NCBI GenBank assembly: GCA_021463165.1
Contig: JAJTWY010000016.1
Location: forward strand, 23,793-87,792
Direction: 5' to 3'
Length of the DNA stretch: 64,000 nt
DNA from: Pyrinomonadaceae bacterium
GTDB taxonomy: Bacteria; Acidobacteriota; Blastocatellia; Pyrinomonadales; Pyrinomonadaceae
Shown here piece by piece: positions 16,777 to 27,502 of this stretch (its first letter is position 1; each line of letters begins with the position of its first letter). The translations under genes and the position numbers were made by a program. The notes below the pieces were generated by a model, which was given only the letters and a program-made list of their open reading frames with translations, was not told where the DNA came from and ran no database searches.

Positions 16777-19526
16777 TCTCGATCCGAACAGGAATCCAAA
16801 TTATCTTAGTTCTCATAGTTTCGACGACCGCCTTCGGACAGGGCACGGGTTCGATCGCCGGAAATGTTCGTGACAGTGCGGGCGCCGCGATACCGGGTGC
16901 GGAAGTCAGGCTGATCAATGCGCAGCAGATAGCGATCAAGGTCACGCAGACCGATCAGCAGGGAAATTACCGCTTCGATTCGGTCGCCAATGGCAGTTAC
17001 ATGATCCAGGCGGCCAGCCAGAATTTTAGTCCAAAGAGTGAAGCTGTCAAGGTTGACCGGGAATCGATCTCGGGGCTGAACATCGCCCTTTCGGTCAACC
17101 AGCTTACCGAACAGGTCACGGTCACTGCCGACACCGGACTGGTTGGCGAAAAGGACAAGGTTCCGGTCCAGATCAATATCATCTCGTCGGACGCCATAAT
17201 GCAGAGGACGACGAACGTGCTGGCGCAGGTTGTCGATGAAGAAAGCGGAGCTTCGCTCCAGCGTACAAGCCCAACCATCGGGGCGGTCCTTGTTCGAGGG
17301 TTGACCGAGGTCGGGGTTTATGTGGACGGTGTCCGTTACACCAACTCGACGCAGCGGGGCGGGATCAATACCTTCTTTAACCTCAACGAGCCGACGGCGC
17401 TCAATTCGGTCGAGATCCAGCGCAGCCCGAATACGGCCCAGTTTGGTTCGGACGGGCTCGGCGGTAACGTGCAGCTTATTTCGCGGCAGCCGCAGTATGG
17501 TTTCGACGAGCCGGCATGGCACGGCGACCTCAATACGGGATATACCTCCGCTGACAATTCGTTTGGAGCTAATTTGCTCACGAGTTACGGAACCCGCCGA
17601 TACGGCATAATGACAAATATCATCGGCAGGCGGGTGAATACGCTCCGGCCGGGAGGAGGCGTCGAGAGCCATTCGGCGATCACGCGATTTCTGGGCCTTC
17701 CGTCAAACTTTATGGGCGACGATCGGCTGCCCGACACAGCGTTCACGCAATATGGCGGCACGCTCCATGCCAATTTTACCCCGCGGGACGACCAGAATCT
17801 CAGCTTCCGGTATCAGCGAAGCCAGCAGGACGGCGGCAAGCGGTACGATCAGTTGATCGGCGGCGACGGCAACCTGATCGCGGAGCTTAAGAATCTGATG
17901 CTCGATTTTGGGTACCTGAGATACACAAAGCTCGGGGTCGGTTTCTTTGATAATTTCTCGGCGAACGTGTCATACAACAGCCAGCGCGAGGAGCGGATCA
18001 ACCAGGGCGGCCAGGGCAATCCGTCGGGTTCGATCACCAACGACCGCGAACGCACTTCGACTTACGGCCTGGCGTTCTACCTCGACAAGCAAGCCTCACG
18101 CAACAATTTCCTGCTCGGCGGCGACTATTATTACGACAAGGTGAGGGCTCCTTCCTTCAGCACAGATCCGGTCTCGCGTACGGTCACGTTGGTTCGGCCA
18201 CGTGTGCCGAACGGCTCAACGTACAAGCTTGCGGGCCTCTACGTGCAGGATGTTTTTGAAGCCGTCCCGGAACGGCTGCGTCTTAGCGGATCGCTGCGTT
18301 ATAACGTCGCTTCCTATCGATCGCGGGCGTCGGATGCGCCGGTCGTAGGCGGCACTCCTCTATTTCCAGACGATTCAGCGAGGTTTGAGGACTTCTCGGG
18401 CAGGATCGGCATGACCGTCACACCATTGACCGGGTTAAACTTCGCAATAAACTACTCGCGCGGATTTCGTGCGCCGAACATTACCAGTCTCGGCGGACTC
18501 GGCCTCGTCGGAGTCGGATTCCAGGTATCGACCGCAGATGTGGCAGGGCTTGGCGGAACGATCGGTACGACCGCGAATGCGACGGCGGTTTCGACGGGCG
18601 TTTCGGTTGGCCCGCTTCGTTCCGAGATCAGCGACAACGTCGATTTCAGCATCCGATATCGCAACTCTCGTGTTGAATTAGACCTTACGGGATTCAATAT
18701 CGACTATTCTGACACAATAGTTCGACAAACGCTCATCCTTCCGCCGGGGGCGGTCGGGAAACGGCTGGGGAGCCAGACGATCACCAGTCAGAACGCCAAT
18801 GGAGCCGTGTTCGTTCCGGCTTCAACGACACCGGTGCTCGTCCAATCCAATTTTGGCAGCACGAGGCTGAAAGGAGCCGAATTCAACTTCGCTTATCGTT
18901 TTCACCGTAGCTGGACCGTGGCCGGTAATTATTCTTACGTCTTTGCGGAAGACAGATCGACGGGCGTGCCGCCAAATCTCGGCGGTGGGGGACTTCCGCC
19001 GCAGTTCGGATTTATGCGGCTAAGATATCAGCCGCCCGGCAAGCGCTACTGGTTCGAGGCCTACGCGAATCTTGCCGGACGACAAGACCGGCTGTCATCA
19101 CTCGACGTTTCCGACAGGCGGACCGGCGGGGCGAGGACCAGATCCCAGATACAGAATTTTATTCGCCGCGGCGCGTGCGTCAGAGGGATATCGGTACCGA
19201 CCGTCGTCCAGGCCTGCGGTACATCGAACGGCAATTACCAGCTTGCGGCGACCGGTGAGACACTGGCACAGGTCCTGAACCGGGTTTTGCCGATCGGAGC
19301 GACGATCAACGGCGTTCTCGTTGTAAATAACGATACCGCCGTGCCGCTGTTCAGGGCGATCCCGGGCTACGGACTTGTGAATCTGCGCGGCGGTTTTCGG
19401 CTCATGGAACGCCAGGAGCTAAACTTTGATCTCGAAAACATCGCGGACAAAGGCCACCGTTCACCGGGTTGGGGCATCGACGGCCCGGGCCGAAGCCTGA
19501 CGGTTCGCTATAGCATCAAATTTTGA
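16773..19526 (+). CDS. TonB-dependent receptor with N-terminal carboxypeptidase-regulatory domain
   Basis: A 917-residue outer-membrane gated channel. A signal peptide (about 1-24, ending AFGQG) is followed by a CarboxypepD_reg-like domain (about 25-105, GSIAGNVRDSAGAAIPGAEV), a plug (about 125-240, with VLVRGL and QRSPNTAQFGSDGLGGNVQLIS) and a 22-strand type barrel ending RYSIKF with a C-terminal Phe as in outer-membrane barrels. The N-terminal domain is characteristic of Acidobacteriota and Bacteroidota receptors. Start is GTG, overlapping the PepSY gene by four bases with AGAGGAA upstream. The PepSY neighbour suggests iron-chelate or another metal complex as substrate (inference). It overlaps the convergent GNAT gene by 19 bases. 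Confidence 0.93.
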   Translation: MISIRTGIQIILVLIVSTTAFGQGTGSIAGNVRDSAGAAIPGAEVRLINAQQIAIKVTQTDQQGNYRFDSVANGSYMIQAASQNFSPKSEAVKVDRESISGLNIALSVNQLTEQVTVTADTGLVGEKDKVPVQINIISSDAIMQRTTNVLAQVVDEESGASLQRTSPTIGAVLVRGLTEVGVYVDGVRYTNSTQRGGINTFFNLNEPTALNSVEIQRSPNTAQFGSDGLGGNVQLISRQPQYGFDEPAWHGDLNTGYTSADNSFGANLLTSYGTRRYGIMTNIIGRRVNTLRPGGGVESHSAITRFLGLPSNFMGDDRLPDTAFTQYGGTLHANFTPRDDQNLSFRYQRSQQDGGKRYDQLIGGDGNLIAELKNLMLDFGYLRYTKLGVGFFDNFSANVSYNSQREERINQGGQGNPSGSITNDRERTSTYGLAFYLDKQASRNNFLLGGDYYYDKVRAPSFSTDPVSRTVTLVRPRVPNGSTYKLAGLYVQDVFEAVPERLRLSGSLRYNVASYRSRASDAPVVGGTPLFPDDSARFEDFSGRIGMTVTPLTGLNFAINYSRGFRAPNITSLGGLGLVGVGFQVSTADVAGLGGTIGTTANATAVSTGVSVGPLRSEISDNVDFSIRYRNSRVELDLTGFNIDYSDTIVRQTLILPPGAVGKRLGSQTITSQNANGAVFVPASTTPVLVQSNFGSTRLKGAEFNFAYRFHRSWTVAGNYSYVFAEDRSTGVPPNLGGGGLPPQFGFMRLRYQPPGKRYWFEAYANLAGRQDRLSSLDVSDRRTGGARTRSQIQNFIRRGACVRGISVPTVVQACGTSNGNYQLAATGETLAQVLNRVLPIGATINGVLVVNNDTAVPLFRAIPGYGLVNLRGGFRLMERQELNFDLENIADKGHRSPGWGIDGPGRSLTVRYSIKF

Positions 19527-20071
19527 AGCGTCTTTTCTAGTACAAGATTTATCCCGACGGAGTCACCGTAAGGAAATTCGAGCGTGCCTCGCTGCGCGAA
19601 GCCGTTTTTTTCATAGAATCGCTGAGCGCGGGCGTTCCTTTCCCATACTCCGAGCCAAATCGACCCGGCGCCGAGTTCTCGGGCTTCGTCAAAACACCGA
19701 TCGAGCAACAGCTGGCCTACTCCGGTTCCCCAAACGCGTTCAACGACATAAATTCGACGAAGCTCCGTGGTAGCTGGCGTGGTTATCGAAGGATGTCGTG
19801 AGCCTTCGATCAGCCTTGCATACCCGACGGCTTTACCGTCGAGAAACGCGATCAGGAAGCTGGATCCGGGCTCGCCGAGTTCCTCGGCGACGCGGTCGAG
19901 TTCGAACGATCCGCGAATGTAATTGGTCAGGTCGTGCGGATCGTCCTGTTCGAAATAGGCCTCATAGAACGAGACCGTGGCAAGAACCGAGATCAGGCCG
20001 GCATCTTCGGGCAACGCACGCCGGATCGAGAGCTGTTCGGAAGCGGGGATCATACGTCCAGCATCGCACAT
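19508..20071 (-). CDS. GNAT family N-acetyltransferase
   Basis: A 187-residue acetyltransferase. Motif A is seen in ELRRIYVVERVWGTGVGQLLLDRC, the acetyl-CoA pyrophosphate loop, and motif B in LGVWERNARAQRFYEKNGF. An N-terminal SIRRALPEDAGLI starts the fold. An ATG at 20053 is an alternative start that would remove six residues. Small-molecule or protein substrates cannot be told apart. It converges on, and slightly overlaps, the TonB-dependent receptor. Confidence 0.88.
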   Translation of the reverse strand: MCDAGRMIPASEQLSIRRALPEDAGLISVLATVSFYEAYFEQDDPHDLTNYIRGSFELDRVAEELGEPGSSFLIAFLDGKAVGYARLIEGSRHPSITTPATTELRRIYVVERVWGTGVGQLLLDRCFDEARELGAGSIWLGVWERNARAQRFYEKNGFAQRGTLEFPYGDSVGINLVLEKTLQNLML

Positions 20072-20110
20072 TTTGAACGGCGGACGTTAGGCCCGGCCGT
20101 CCGGGAATCG

Positions 20111-20138
20111 TTGACAGCCGGGAAGCGGTTGGTATATG
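20111..20138 (+). promoter_or_regulatory. Sigma-70-type promoter upstream of the HExxH protein
   Basis: TTGACA (20111-20116) and TATATG (20133-20138) with a 16-base spacer lie 67 bases before the ATG at 20205. Confidence 0.5.
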
Positions 20139-20204
20139 TTGGAGTCCTCTTTTTTCAACACAGATCATCACAGATTTATCACTCCAAAGTGAGGGGGTTT
20201 TTCG

Positions 20205-21044
20205 ATGAAACAGCGCCATCTCTTTTCTTCGCTACGATTTGCGGCAGTTATCTCACTTTGTGTCGTTAACTGCGTCTTCGCCGGTAGCTACTATCACGGT
20301 TATCCGGATGAGAGTTTGACCGTCGTGAAGAGGCCTGCTGAGGGCGGCATCAAAGAAGACATTCCCATTCAATATCGACAGAAGTATGATCGATGGAAAG
20401 CCGAGTTGCTTGCGACCGATTTCGGCCGTGCTCAATGGGAAAGGTATGCGAACAACAAGAGTTTTCTGCTCACGATCTCGATCTCCGACAAGAAGGGAAA
20501 AGGGGCCGGCACCGGCAAATATCTATGGGATGAGGATGGCAACTTCGTCGGTGCGACCATCACGCTGGGCAGCAAACTGAACGAAGGCTACCCAAACCCG
20601 ATCTATTACCCGGTGATGAATTCGCTCTCGTCGGATGAGACATCTTACACGATCAGCGGCCGCATACTCGCCGCTGCAAAGATGTCGCACGAGTTTGGCC
20701 ACGTGAACCAGACATCCGAGGCCAACCGCTCGTTCATGCAGCTTCAGAATTCACTAATGCCGGTCTATACATCGATCTTTCTCAAGAACGGGCGGAATAC
20801 CCGGGACGCGAAACTTGTCGATCTGGCGCGCCAGATGGGTGGCACGCCGGTCGAGATATGGGAAAGCCGCGAATACTGGAGCGAGGTCAACGCAATGCTT
20901 TACCTGAAAGAACGCATCAGCAAGGAGGATTATCACTGCTTTGTCTTCAATAAGATCAAGCAGAATGTGACGACCTACGCCAAGGATTATGAGTATCGAT
21001 TCGACCAGCAGGGCGTTCTATCAAATTCGCCCTGTTCGAAGTAG
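20205..21044 (+). CDS. Exported protein with HExxH motif, possible zinc metallopeptidase
   Basis: A 279-residue protein with a signal peptide (about 1-27, ending VFAGS). I do not recognise a named family. MSHEFGHVNQT contains H162-E163-F-G-H166, a zincin motif, and YWSEVNA (E227) lies about 60 residues later where a gluzincin third ligand could sit. The helix before the motif (GRILAAAKMSHE) also fits an active-site helix. The N-terminal half is basic and Tyr-rich. The gene stands alone with its own promoter. An enzyme is likely but neither the substrate nor activity is shown. Confidence 0.65.
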   Translation: MKQRHLFSSLRFAAVISLCVVNCVFAGSYYHGYPDESLTVVKRPAEGGIKEDIPIQYRQKYDRWKAELLATDFGRAQWERYANNKSFLLTISISDKKGKGAGTGKYLWDEDGNFVGATITLGSKLNEGYPNPIYYPVMNSLSSDETSYTISGRILAAAKMSHEFGHVNQTSEANRSFMQLQNSLMPVYTSIFLKNGRNTRDAKLVDLARQMGGTPVEIWESREYWSEVNAMLYLKERISKEDYHCFVFNKIKQNVTTYAKDYEYRFDQQGVLSNSPCSK

Positions 21045-21123
21045 TGCCCGCGTAGTTTGACGGCGAGGACGAAACCGTTTTCCCCGATCGTTCGAACGTG
21101 CCGAGGGTCGCTACCCTCGGAAG

Positions 21124-22269
21124 CTATCTCACGCCAAAAATGATATCCATCGTTAACTGGTCGAGTCTTTCATATCCGAGGCCTCGCGAGGCGAGTTGGT
21201 GACGGTCGAAATCAGTCGCCAGAAGTCTCTCGAATGAACCAAGCGAACCTCTATTTGTTTCTTCTATCTCGGCAAGAATGGCCTGGATCTCGCCGTCTGC
21301 ATTCCATCGTTCGCCCTTTTCCTTTAGGATCAGATATGTCCGCATACAGCCTCGGGCGAAGTCTTTTACGCCGTTGTAGTCCTCGGTGCGATAGGCGTGG
21401 GCGTCGAAGTGGCGCATTCCCTGATAACCGACATCCTCGAGAAATTTAACTACCCAGAACATCTGCTTGACCGACACGGAACCGAACCGCAGGTCCTGGT
21501 CGTAACGGCCCGGATATTGGTCGTTGAGGTCGATATGGAATAGCTTTCCTGCTTCCCACGCCTGCGCGATGGCGTGGTACATCGAAAGTCCGGGCATCTG
21601 TTCATGGGCGACCTCGGGATTTACGCCGACCATTTCCTTGTGATCGAGCGTTTCGATGAAAGCAAGATATGCGCCGGTCGTGGGCAGGTAAATGTCGGCA
21701 CGCGGCTCGTTCGGCTTGGCCTCCAGCGCAAATTTATAGCCGAAATTCTGCGAAATGCTGTATTCGCAGAGGTAGTTCATCGCCTCACGCAGCCGCTTGA
21801 TCGCCTCATCGGGCCGTCGGCAGGCGTCGGTCTCAACACCTTCACGGCCGCCCCAAAGGACAAATATCTCGGCTCCTAACTCGGCCCCGAGTTCCATTGC
21901 CCGCATCGTTTTCTGAACAGCATAGTGGCGAACCTTCGCATCATTGGCCGTAAACGCACCGTCGCGAAAAACGGGTTCGTAAAACAGATTTACCGTAGCC
22001 ATTGGCACCTTGATGCCATTGTCTTCGCAGGCCGTTCGAAACTCGGCGACTATCTGATCTCGCTCGGCGGCGGTCGCGTCGATCGGCACCAGATCATTGT
22101 CGTGGAAGTTGACGCCATATGCTCCGACCTCGCCCAAAAGTTGGACGAGGTCGACCGCCGTCCTTTTCTCGCGAACCTGCGTCCCGAATGGGTCAGCCCC
22201 GCGATTGCCAACAGTCCACAAGCCGAACGTGAATTTGTCTTCAGGTTTTGGCTGATAATTTGTCGTCAT
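21124..22269 (-). CDS. xylA: Xylose isomerase, class I
   Basis: A 381-residue TIM-barrel isomerase converting D-xylose to D-xylulose. Family features are [23 protein letters not shown] (catalytic His), LWGGREGVE, the metal ligands in [22 protein letters not shown] and FHIDLNDQ, and [12 protein letters not shown] near the C-terminus. Size and motifs match the actinomycete-type class I enzyme. The frame is open to 22374, but the ATG at 22269 has AGAGGAT upstream and gives the family N-terminus. It lies 16 bases after galE and is the last gene of a minus-strand set with a sugar ABC transporter. Confidence 0.95.
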   Translation of the reverse strand: MTTNYQPKPEDKFTFGLWTVGNRGADPFGTQVREKRTAVDLVQLLGEVGAYGVNFHDNDLVPIDATAAERDQIVAEFRTACEDNGIKVPMATVNLFYEPVFRDGAFTANDAKVRHYAVQKTMRAMELGAELGAEIFVLWGGREGVETDACRRPDEAIKRLREAMNYLCEYSISQNFGYKFALEAKPNEPRADIYLPTTGAYLAFIETLDHKEMVGVNPEVAHEQMPGLSMYHAIAQAWEAGKLFHIDLNDQYPGRYDQDLRFGSVSVKQMFWVVKFLEDVGYQGMRHFDAHAYRTEDYNGVKDFARGCMRTYLILKEKGERWNADGEIQAILAEIEETNRGSLGSFERLLATDFDRHQLASRGLGYERLDQLTMDIIFGVR

Positions 22270-22285
22270 ATTCTGATCCTCTCCG

Positions 22286-23266
22286 CTAGTTGTAGCCATG
22301 CGGGTTGGCAATTTTCCAATCCCAGGCTGTCCGGATGATCTCTTCAATATCCGCGATCTGCGGTTTCCATCCAAGCACTTCCCAAGCCTTTGTCGCGTCG
22401 GCGATCAACTGCGGCGGATCGCCCGGACGACGAGGTGCCATGCTTATCGCGATCGGTCTTCCGGTTACGCGGCGGGCGGCTTCGATCACCTCAAGGACCG
22501 AAAATCCCACGCCATTTCCGAGATTGATGTGCGTTGACACCCCGCCATTTTCGAGGTGATCGAGCGCCCGTGCATGAGCATCGGCAAGATCGGCTACGTG
22601 GATGTAATCCCGAATGCAGGTGCCATCCGCGGTCTCATAATCGTTTCCGAAAACGGAGACCGACGGCGATCCACCTGCCGCAACATCCAGCGTCAACGGT
22701 ATCAGGTGGGTTTCGGGGTCATGATGCTCGCCGCATCGCTTCGTGGCGCCCGAGGCATTAAAGTAGCGCAGGGCGACGGATCTCATTCCGTAGGCCCCAT
22801 CATATGATTCCAGAATCCGCTCGGTCATAAACTTCGACCAGCCGTAGGGATTAACGGGGTTCTGCGGATGTGCCTCGTCGATCGGTATTCTGACCGGATC
22901 GCCATAGGTCGCGCAGGTCGACGAGAAAACGAATCTTTTCACACCCTGTTCGATCAAGGTTTTCAGCAGCCGGTCGGCCCTCACCGTGTTGTTGTCAAAA
23001 TACTTCGCCGGATCGGCCATCGATTCGCCGACGTAGGCATAGGCCGCAAAATGAACGCAGGCGTCAATGCCGTGTTCCGCAACGATGCGGCCAACTAGTT
23101 CGCTGTCGCCAACATTTCCTTCATAGAACGGCACATCCGCGTCGATCGCATTTCGGTGGCCGTAAACGAGATTATCCAGCACGACGACGCTGCGCCCGTA
23201 TTCACGCAGCAACTCGACCGTTGCGCTTCCGATATATCCCGCTCCGCCTGTTACGAGAATGGCCAT
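22286..23266 (-). CDS. galE: UDP-glucose 4-epimerase
   Basis: A 326-residue extended short-chain dehydrogenase that interconverts UDP-glucose and UDP-galactose. The NAD-binding GGAGYIGS (7-14), [12 protein letters not shown], the catalytic FSSTCATYG and Y-x3-K in [16 protein letters not shown] and [16 protein letters not shown] are the GalE hallmarks. Length is normal. It starts 5 bases after the permease stop and lies 16 bases before xylA, so it belongs to that operon. UDP-xylose/arabinose 4-epimerases are close relatives and cannot be excluded. Confidence 0.93.
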   Translation of the reverse strand: MAILVTGGAGYIGSATVELLREYGRSVVVLDNLVYGHRNAIDADVPFYEGNVGDSELVGRIVAEHGIDACVHFAAYAYVGESMADPAKYFDNNTVRADRLLKTLIEQGVKRFVFSSTCATYGDPVRIPIDEAHPQNPVNPYGWSKFMTERILESYDGAYGMRSVALRYFNASGATKRCGEHHDPETHLIPLTLDVAAGGSPSVSVFGNDYETADGTCIRDYIHVADLADAHARALDHLENGGVSTHINLGNGVGFSVLEVIEAARRVTGRPIAISMAPRRPGDPPQLIADATKAWEVLGWKPQIADIEEIIRTAWDWKIANPHGYN

Positions 23267-23271
23267 GGTGT

Positions 23272-24225
23272 TTACGACGCGACCTTCGCCGCCTGCCTTT
23301 GCCGCAAAAGCTGATCTGCAACGACGCCGATCAGGATCACGGCTCCCATCACGGCAAAATTAAGCGAGCTCGGGATGCCGAGCAGGTTTACGAGATTCTG
23401 CAAAACCTGCAGCAATGCCGTCCCGATCAGTATGCCGATTATCGATCCTTCGCCGCCCCTGAGCGAACAGCCTCCGAGGACGGCGGCCGCGATGCCGTAA
23501 AGCTCATAGAAATTTCCATGTGACGAGGGTGAGATCGAGTTGGTGTAGAACGCGAGCAGAATGCCGGCGATCGCCGTCAGGAACGAGCAAATGACATAGG
23601 CGCTCGCGACAACAAGGTTCGCGTTGATCCCCGAATAGCGGGCCGCCGTTTCATTCCTTCCGACGGCAAAAAGATAACGTCCGAATATCGATCGATGCAG
23701 AAATAACCAAGCGATGACCGAGATAACAACGAGGATGATAAACGGAGTCGGTATGCCAAGCAGGCTGCCGGTCGCCATGCTTTGGAGTGTTTCGAACCCG
23801 CTCGCCGCACCGAAACCTTTGGTCTCGTCGTTCGCCACAAATCGCGCCAGCCCACGATAAAAAAGCAATCCACAGAGGGTAACGATGAACGGCTGGATCT
23901 TGACCTTGGTAATGAGAAACCCGTTGAAGACGCCAAGCGAAGTCGTTATGGCAACCACCAGAAGCACGGCGGCCGCGGCCGGCAGCTGCCATTCGACCAG
24001 AAAGATCGATAGCAGAACGCCCAGCAAAGCAAACACGGAACCAACCGACAGATCGATGCCGCCCGTGATCACGACCAGCCCGAGCCCGATGCTGAAAATG
24101 CCGTAAATGCCTATCAGCCGTGTCAGATTCTGAAGATTGACTCCCGAGACAAAGCTCGGATTCAGGATCGCAAGCACAATACAAAGCACGACGAGCAATA
24201 CAAACGTTCCTAATTCTTTTCTCAT
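23272..24225 (-). CDS. Sugar ABC transporter permease, RbsC/XylH type
   Basis: A 317-residue inner-membrane permease of the carbohydrate CUT2 group, with eight or more hydrophobic segments. [13 protein letters not shown] and the loop [15 protein letters not shown] (EAA-like contact with the ATPase) followed by [14 protein letters not shown], and [15 protein letters not shown] match the RbsC/XylH family. It follows the ATPase gene after 93 bases and precedes galE by 5. Xylose, ribose or galactose are plausible substrates; xylA and galE next door favour a pentose or galactose (inference). No binding protein gene is present. Confidence 0.92.
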   Translation of the reverse strand: MRKELGTFVLLVVLCIVLAILNPSFVSGVNLQNLTRLIGIYGIFSIGLGLVVITGGIDLSVGSVFALLGVLLSIFLVEWQLPAAAAVLLVVAITTSLGVFNGFLITKVKIQPFIVTLCGLLFYRGLARFVANDETKGFGAASGFETLQSMATGSLLGIPTPFIILVVISVIAWLFLHRSIFGRYLFAVGRNETAARYSGINANLVVASAYVICSFLTAIAGILLAFYTNSISPSSHGNFYELYGIAAAVLGGCSLRGGEGSIIGILIGTALLQVLQNLVNLLGIPSSLNFAVMGAVILIGVVADQLLRQRQAAKVAS

Positions 24226-24318
24226 TTCTGTAAGACCCTCGGCCTTCTGGCCTTGCTCGCGGTTCTCGTCTCCGATAACTCTGTCCGAAAACCACTGCCA
24301 AGTGCCAAAGGCCGTCTT

Positions 24319-25809
24319 TTAATGCCCAACGGCCAGTCTCATCACCGCTTCTTCGTTCGCCTCGGCACGGTCGAGAATCCCGGTTATGGTTCCCTCGTGC
24401 ATCACGGCGATCCGATCGCTCTCGCCCAGAACCTCTTCCATATCGCTCGAGATCATCAAGATCGCGACGCCGCTTGCGGCGAGTTCGCGCATCAGCTGGT
24501 AGATCTCGGACTTGGCTCCTACGTCAATTCCGCGGGTCGGTTCGTCAAATATCAACAGTTTCGGCTCGAGCGAAAGCCATTTTGCGAGCACGACCTTCTG
24601 CTGATTGCCGCCGCTGAGGGTCGAGGCCTTCGATTCGACCGAAGGAGCTTTCACCCTGAGCCGCTCCGACATTTCTTCGGCTTTCTTCGTTTCGTCGGCC
24701 CGGCTGACCAGGCCGCCTGAGGAATAGCGATCCAAGGATGGCAGCGTGATGTTTTCGCGGATCGAGAGATCGACGATAAGACCTGAGTTTCGGCGGTCCT
24801 CTGGAACAAGAAAGATGCCATTGCGGATCGCGTCTCTGGCCGAAGCAATGCTGATCGCCTTGCCATCCATTTCAACCGTTCCCGATAGCGGGACATCGAC
24901 CCCGAATATCGCCTGCGCCGCATCAGACCGCCCCGCCCCGACAAGGCCTGCGAATCCCAGTATCTCGCCCTTTCGTATCTCAAACGAGATCGGACTATTC
25001 GGATATCGCCGTGTTCGCAGACCGTGGACCTTGACGGTATCAGACACGTCGGTCGCGTTTTGTGGGCGGTCGGTATGCTTGATGTCGCGGCCGACCATCA
25101 GCTTGACGATAGCTTCGTGGTTTATCTCGTCACGCTCCAAAACCCCGGCATTCCGGCCGTCACGAAGCACGACGACGCGGTCTGCGATCTCCTTGATCTC
25201 GCCCAATCGGTGCGAGATGTAAATGATCGAGACTCCCTGATCACGCAGCTCTTTGATCACACCGAGCAGCCTTTCGGTCTCGGTCAGCGTCAGGCTCGAA
25301 GTCGGCTCATCCATGATCAGCATGCGTGCATTCAGCGACAGAGCCTTGGCGATCTCGACCAGTTGCTGCTGGGCGATCGAAAGCTCGCTGAGTCGCGTGC
25401 GCCCTGGAATGTCCAGCCCGAGACGTTTCAGAAAGACCTCGGCGTCGGCGTTCATCTTTGCTCGATCGACGATAAAACCGATCTTCCTGGGCTCGCGTCC
25501 GAGATAGACATTTTCAGCCGCCGTCAGATTGTCGAGGACGTTCAGCTCCTGATGCACAAAACCGATGCCGTTTGCCCCCGCGTCGCCCACCGAGCGTATC
25601 GCCGTCACCTTAGAGTTGATGACGATGGTTCCTTCGTCAGGTTGATAAACGCCCCCGAGGATCTTCATCAGCGTGGATTTCCCGGCGCCGTTCTCGCCGG
25701 CCAAAGCGATCACCTCACCCTCGCCGACCGCGAGGTCAACATCGCCAAGCGCGAGAACTCCCGGGAATCGCTTGGTTATCCCTTTCATTTCGAGGATCGG
25801 CTTGCTCAT
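24319..25809 (-). CDS. Sugar ABC transporter ATP-binding protein, RbsA/XylG type
   Basis: A 496-residue protein with two tandem ABC domains, as usual for CUT2 sugar importers. The first half has Walker A GENGAGKST, signature LSIAQQQLVEIAKAL and Walker B LIMDEPTSSL. The second half has a degenerate Walker A, GLVGAGRSD, typical of RbsA, with signature LSGGNQQKVVLAKWL and LIFDEPTRGID. It energises the permease downstream. The start is 45 bases downstream of the comM stop on the same strand. Confidence 0.93.
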   Translation of the reverse strand: MSKPILEMKGITKRFPGVLALGDVDLAVGEGEVIALAGENGAGKSTLMKILGGVYQPDEGTIVINSKVTAIRSVGDAGANGIGFVHQELNVLDNLTAAENVYLGREPRKIGFIVDRAKMNADAEVFLKRLGLDIPGRTRLSELSIAQQQLVEIAKALSLNARMLIMDEPTSSLTLTETERLLGVIKELRDQGVSIIYISHRLGEIKEIADRVVVLRDGRNAGVLERDEINHEAIVKLMVGRDIKHTDRPQNATDVSDTVKVHGLRTRRYPNSPISFEIRKGEILGFAGLVGAGRSDAAQAIFGVDVPLSGTVEMDGKAISIASARDAIRNGIFLVPEDRRNSGLIVDLSIRENITLPSLDRYSSGGLVSRADETKKAEEMSERLRVKAPSVESKASTLSGGNQQKVVLAKWLSLEPKLLIFDEPTRGIDVGAKSEIYQLMRELAASGVAILMISSDMEEVLGESDRIAVMHEGTITGILDRAEANEEAVMRLAVGH

Positions 25810-25853
25810 AGATCGATCTGATAGCGGTCTCCACAGATTAACACGGATCGCTG

Positions 25854-27419
25854 TTATGCCCAGTAGTTTCGGTCGAGCGAACGATAATTTATCGCCTCGC
25901 TGATGTGTCCGGGTTCGATGTGCTGCTTGCCGTCGAGATCGGCAATGGTCCGCGAAACCTTCAGTATCCGGTCGTGTGCGCGGGCCGAGAGGCCCTGCCG
26001 CAGCATCGCTTTTTCAAGAAGCTGTTCGCTCATCTCATCCAACTCGCAGTAGCGTCGTATCTGCTTCGGCGACATTGCTGAGTTCGAGTAGATACCGTCG
26101 CCGCCGAGTCGTCTGATCTGCAGCTCGCGGGCACGAATAACACGCTCGCGTATGGTCGCTGAGCTGTCACATTCTTCTACATTTTTTCCGCGAAGCTCGT
26201 TAAATTTGACCGCGGGCACGTCGATATGGATGTCGATCCTGTCCATCAGCGGCCCCGAGATCTTGCCGACGTATCGCTGGATCATCGGCGGCGTGCATTT
26301 GCACTCACGCGACGAGCCGAAATACCCGCACGGACAAGGGTTCATCGAGGCGACCAAAGTGAAATTCGAAGGGAAGGTCAGCGATGTCGCCGCACGCGAG
26401 ATGGTAACGGTCTTGTCCTCCATCGGCTGGCGGAGGACCTCGAGCACCGAGCGGTCGAATTCCGGCAGCTCGTCGAGAAACAGCACGCCGAGATGAGCCA
26501 GGGAAACATCGCCCGGCTTCGGGATCGAACCGCCGCCGATAAGCCCGGCCTGCGAAACGGTATGATGCGGCGACTTGAACGGCCGCTCGACGATGAGCCC
26601 CGAACGCCCCGTCAACCCCGCGACCGAATGAATTTTTGTTATCTCGATCGCTTCTTCAAACTCAAGCGGCGGCAGGATCGTCGGCAAACGCTTCGCGAGC
26701 ATCGTCTTGCCTGAGCCCGGCGGGCCGATGAACAGTATGTTATGCCCGCCGGCACTTGCCACTTCGAGAGCACGCTTTGCGGACTGCTGTCCGCGAACCT
26801 CGTTAAAATCGACGCTGTAACGATTTTCGCGGCCACGCAGTTCGGCCATGTCGAGCCGCATCGGCTGCACGCGGGTCGGTTTTCCGGTCATCAACTCATG
26901 CGAAAGCTCAGCCGCAGTTCGCAGATCGGCGACCGGATAGACGTTTATGCCGCTCACGACCGCAGCTTCCGGCGCGTTCTCCTCGGGCAAAAGTACGTGC
27001 TTTATCCCGACCTCGCGTGCCTTCAAAACGATCGACAAAGCCCCGCGCACCGGCCGCACGCGTCCGTCGAGCGAAAGTTCGCCTACGCTCAGGATACCTT
27101 CGACGCTCTCGATCGCCAGATCGCCGTTCGCGCCCAATATCCCCAAGGCCATCGGCAGGTCAAATGCCGCCCCCTCCTTCTTAACGTCAGCCGGAGCCAG
27201 ATTGATCGTCGTCTTGTGAAAAGGGAAGAAGTACTTGCTATTAGTGATCGCCGCCCGAACTCGCTCCTTCGATTCACGAATAGCCGTATCCGGCAGCCCG
27301 ACGATAGTAAACGGCGGAACAACATCGCCCTCGTTCTTCACCGGCTGCAGATTCACCTCGATATCGACGATCAACGCATCAATACCGTAAACGCACGCCG
27401 ACTGCGAAAGGAAGAGCAT
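25854..27419 (-). CDS. comM: YifB/ComM family Mg-chelatase-like AAA+ ATPase
   Basis: A 521-residue AAA+ protein. It has an N-terminal Lon-protease-like domain ([34 protein letters not shown]), Walker [17 protein letters not shown] (about 220), Walker [12 protein letters not shown], the zinc-like cluster [17 protein letters not shown] and a C-terminal Mg-chelatase domain with [19 protein letters not shown]. ComM of Vibrio is a hexameric helicase that promotes branch migration in natural transformation. The complete domain set and length match. It is separate in function from the sugar genes that follow it. Confidence 0.93.
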   Translation of the reverse strand: MLFLSQSACVYGIDALIVDIEVNLQPVKNEGDVVPPFTIVGLPDTAIRESKERVRAAITNSKYFFPFHKTTINLAPADVKKEGAAFDLPMALGILGANGDLAIESVEGILSVGELSLDGRVRPVRGALSIVLKAREVGIKHVLLPEENAPEAAVVSGINVYPVADLRTAAELSHELMTGKPTRVQPMRLDMAELRGRENRYSVDFNEVRGQQSAKRALEVASAGGHNILFIGPPGSGKTMLAKRLPTILPPLEFEEAIEITKIHSVAGLTGRSGLIVERPFKSPHHTVSQAGLIGGGSIPKPGDVSLAHLGVLFLDELPEFDRSVLEVLRQPMEDKTVTISRAATSLTFPSNFTLVASMNPCPCGYFGSSRECKCTPPMIQRYVGKISGPLMDRIDIHIDVPAVKFNELRGKNVEECDSSATIRERVIRARELQIRRLGGDGIYSNSAMSPKQIRRYCELDEMSEQLLEKAMLRQGLSARAHDRILKVSRTIADLDGKQHIEPGHISEAINYRSLDRNYWA

Positions 27420-27502
27420 AGCTAAAGAATTGAACAGCGGAAGTTTAGCTTATTCATGCGGAAAAACCAATAAACCAGCTTTTAGCATTGTCTTCTGAAT
27501 GA

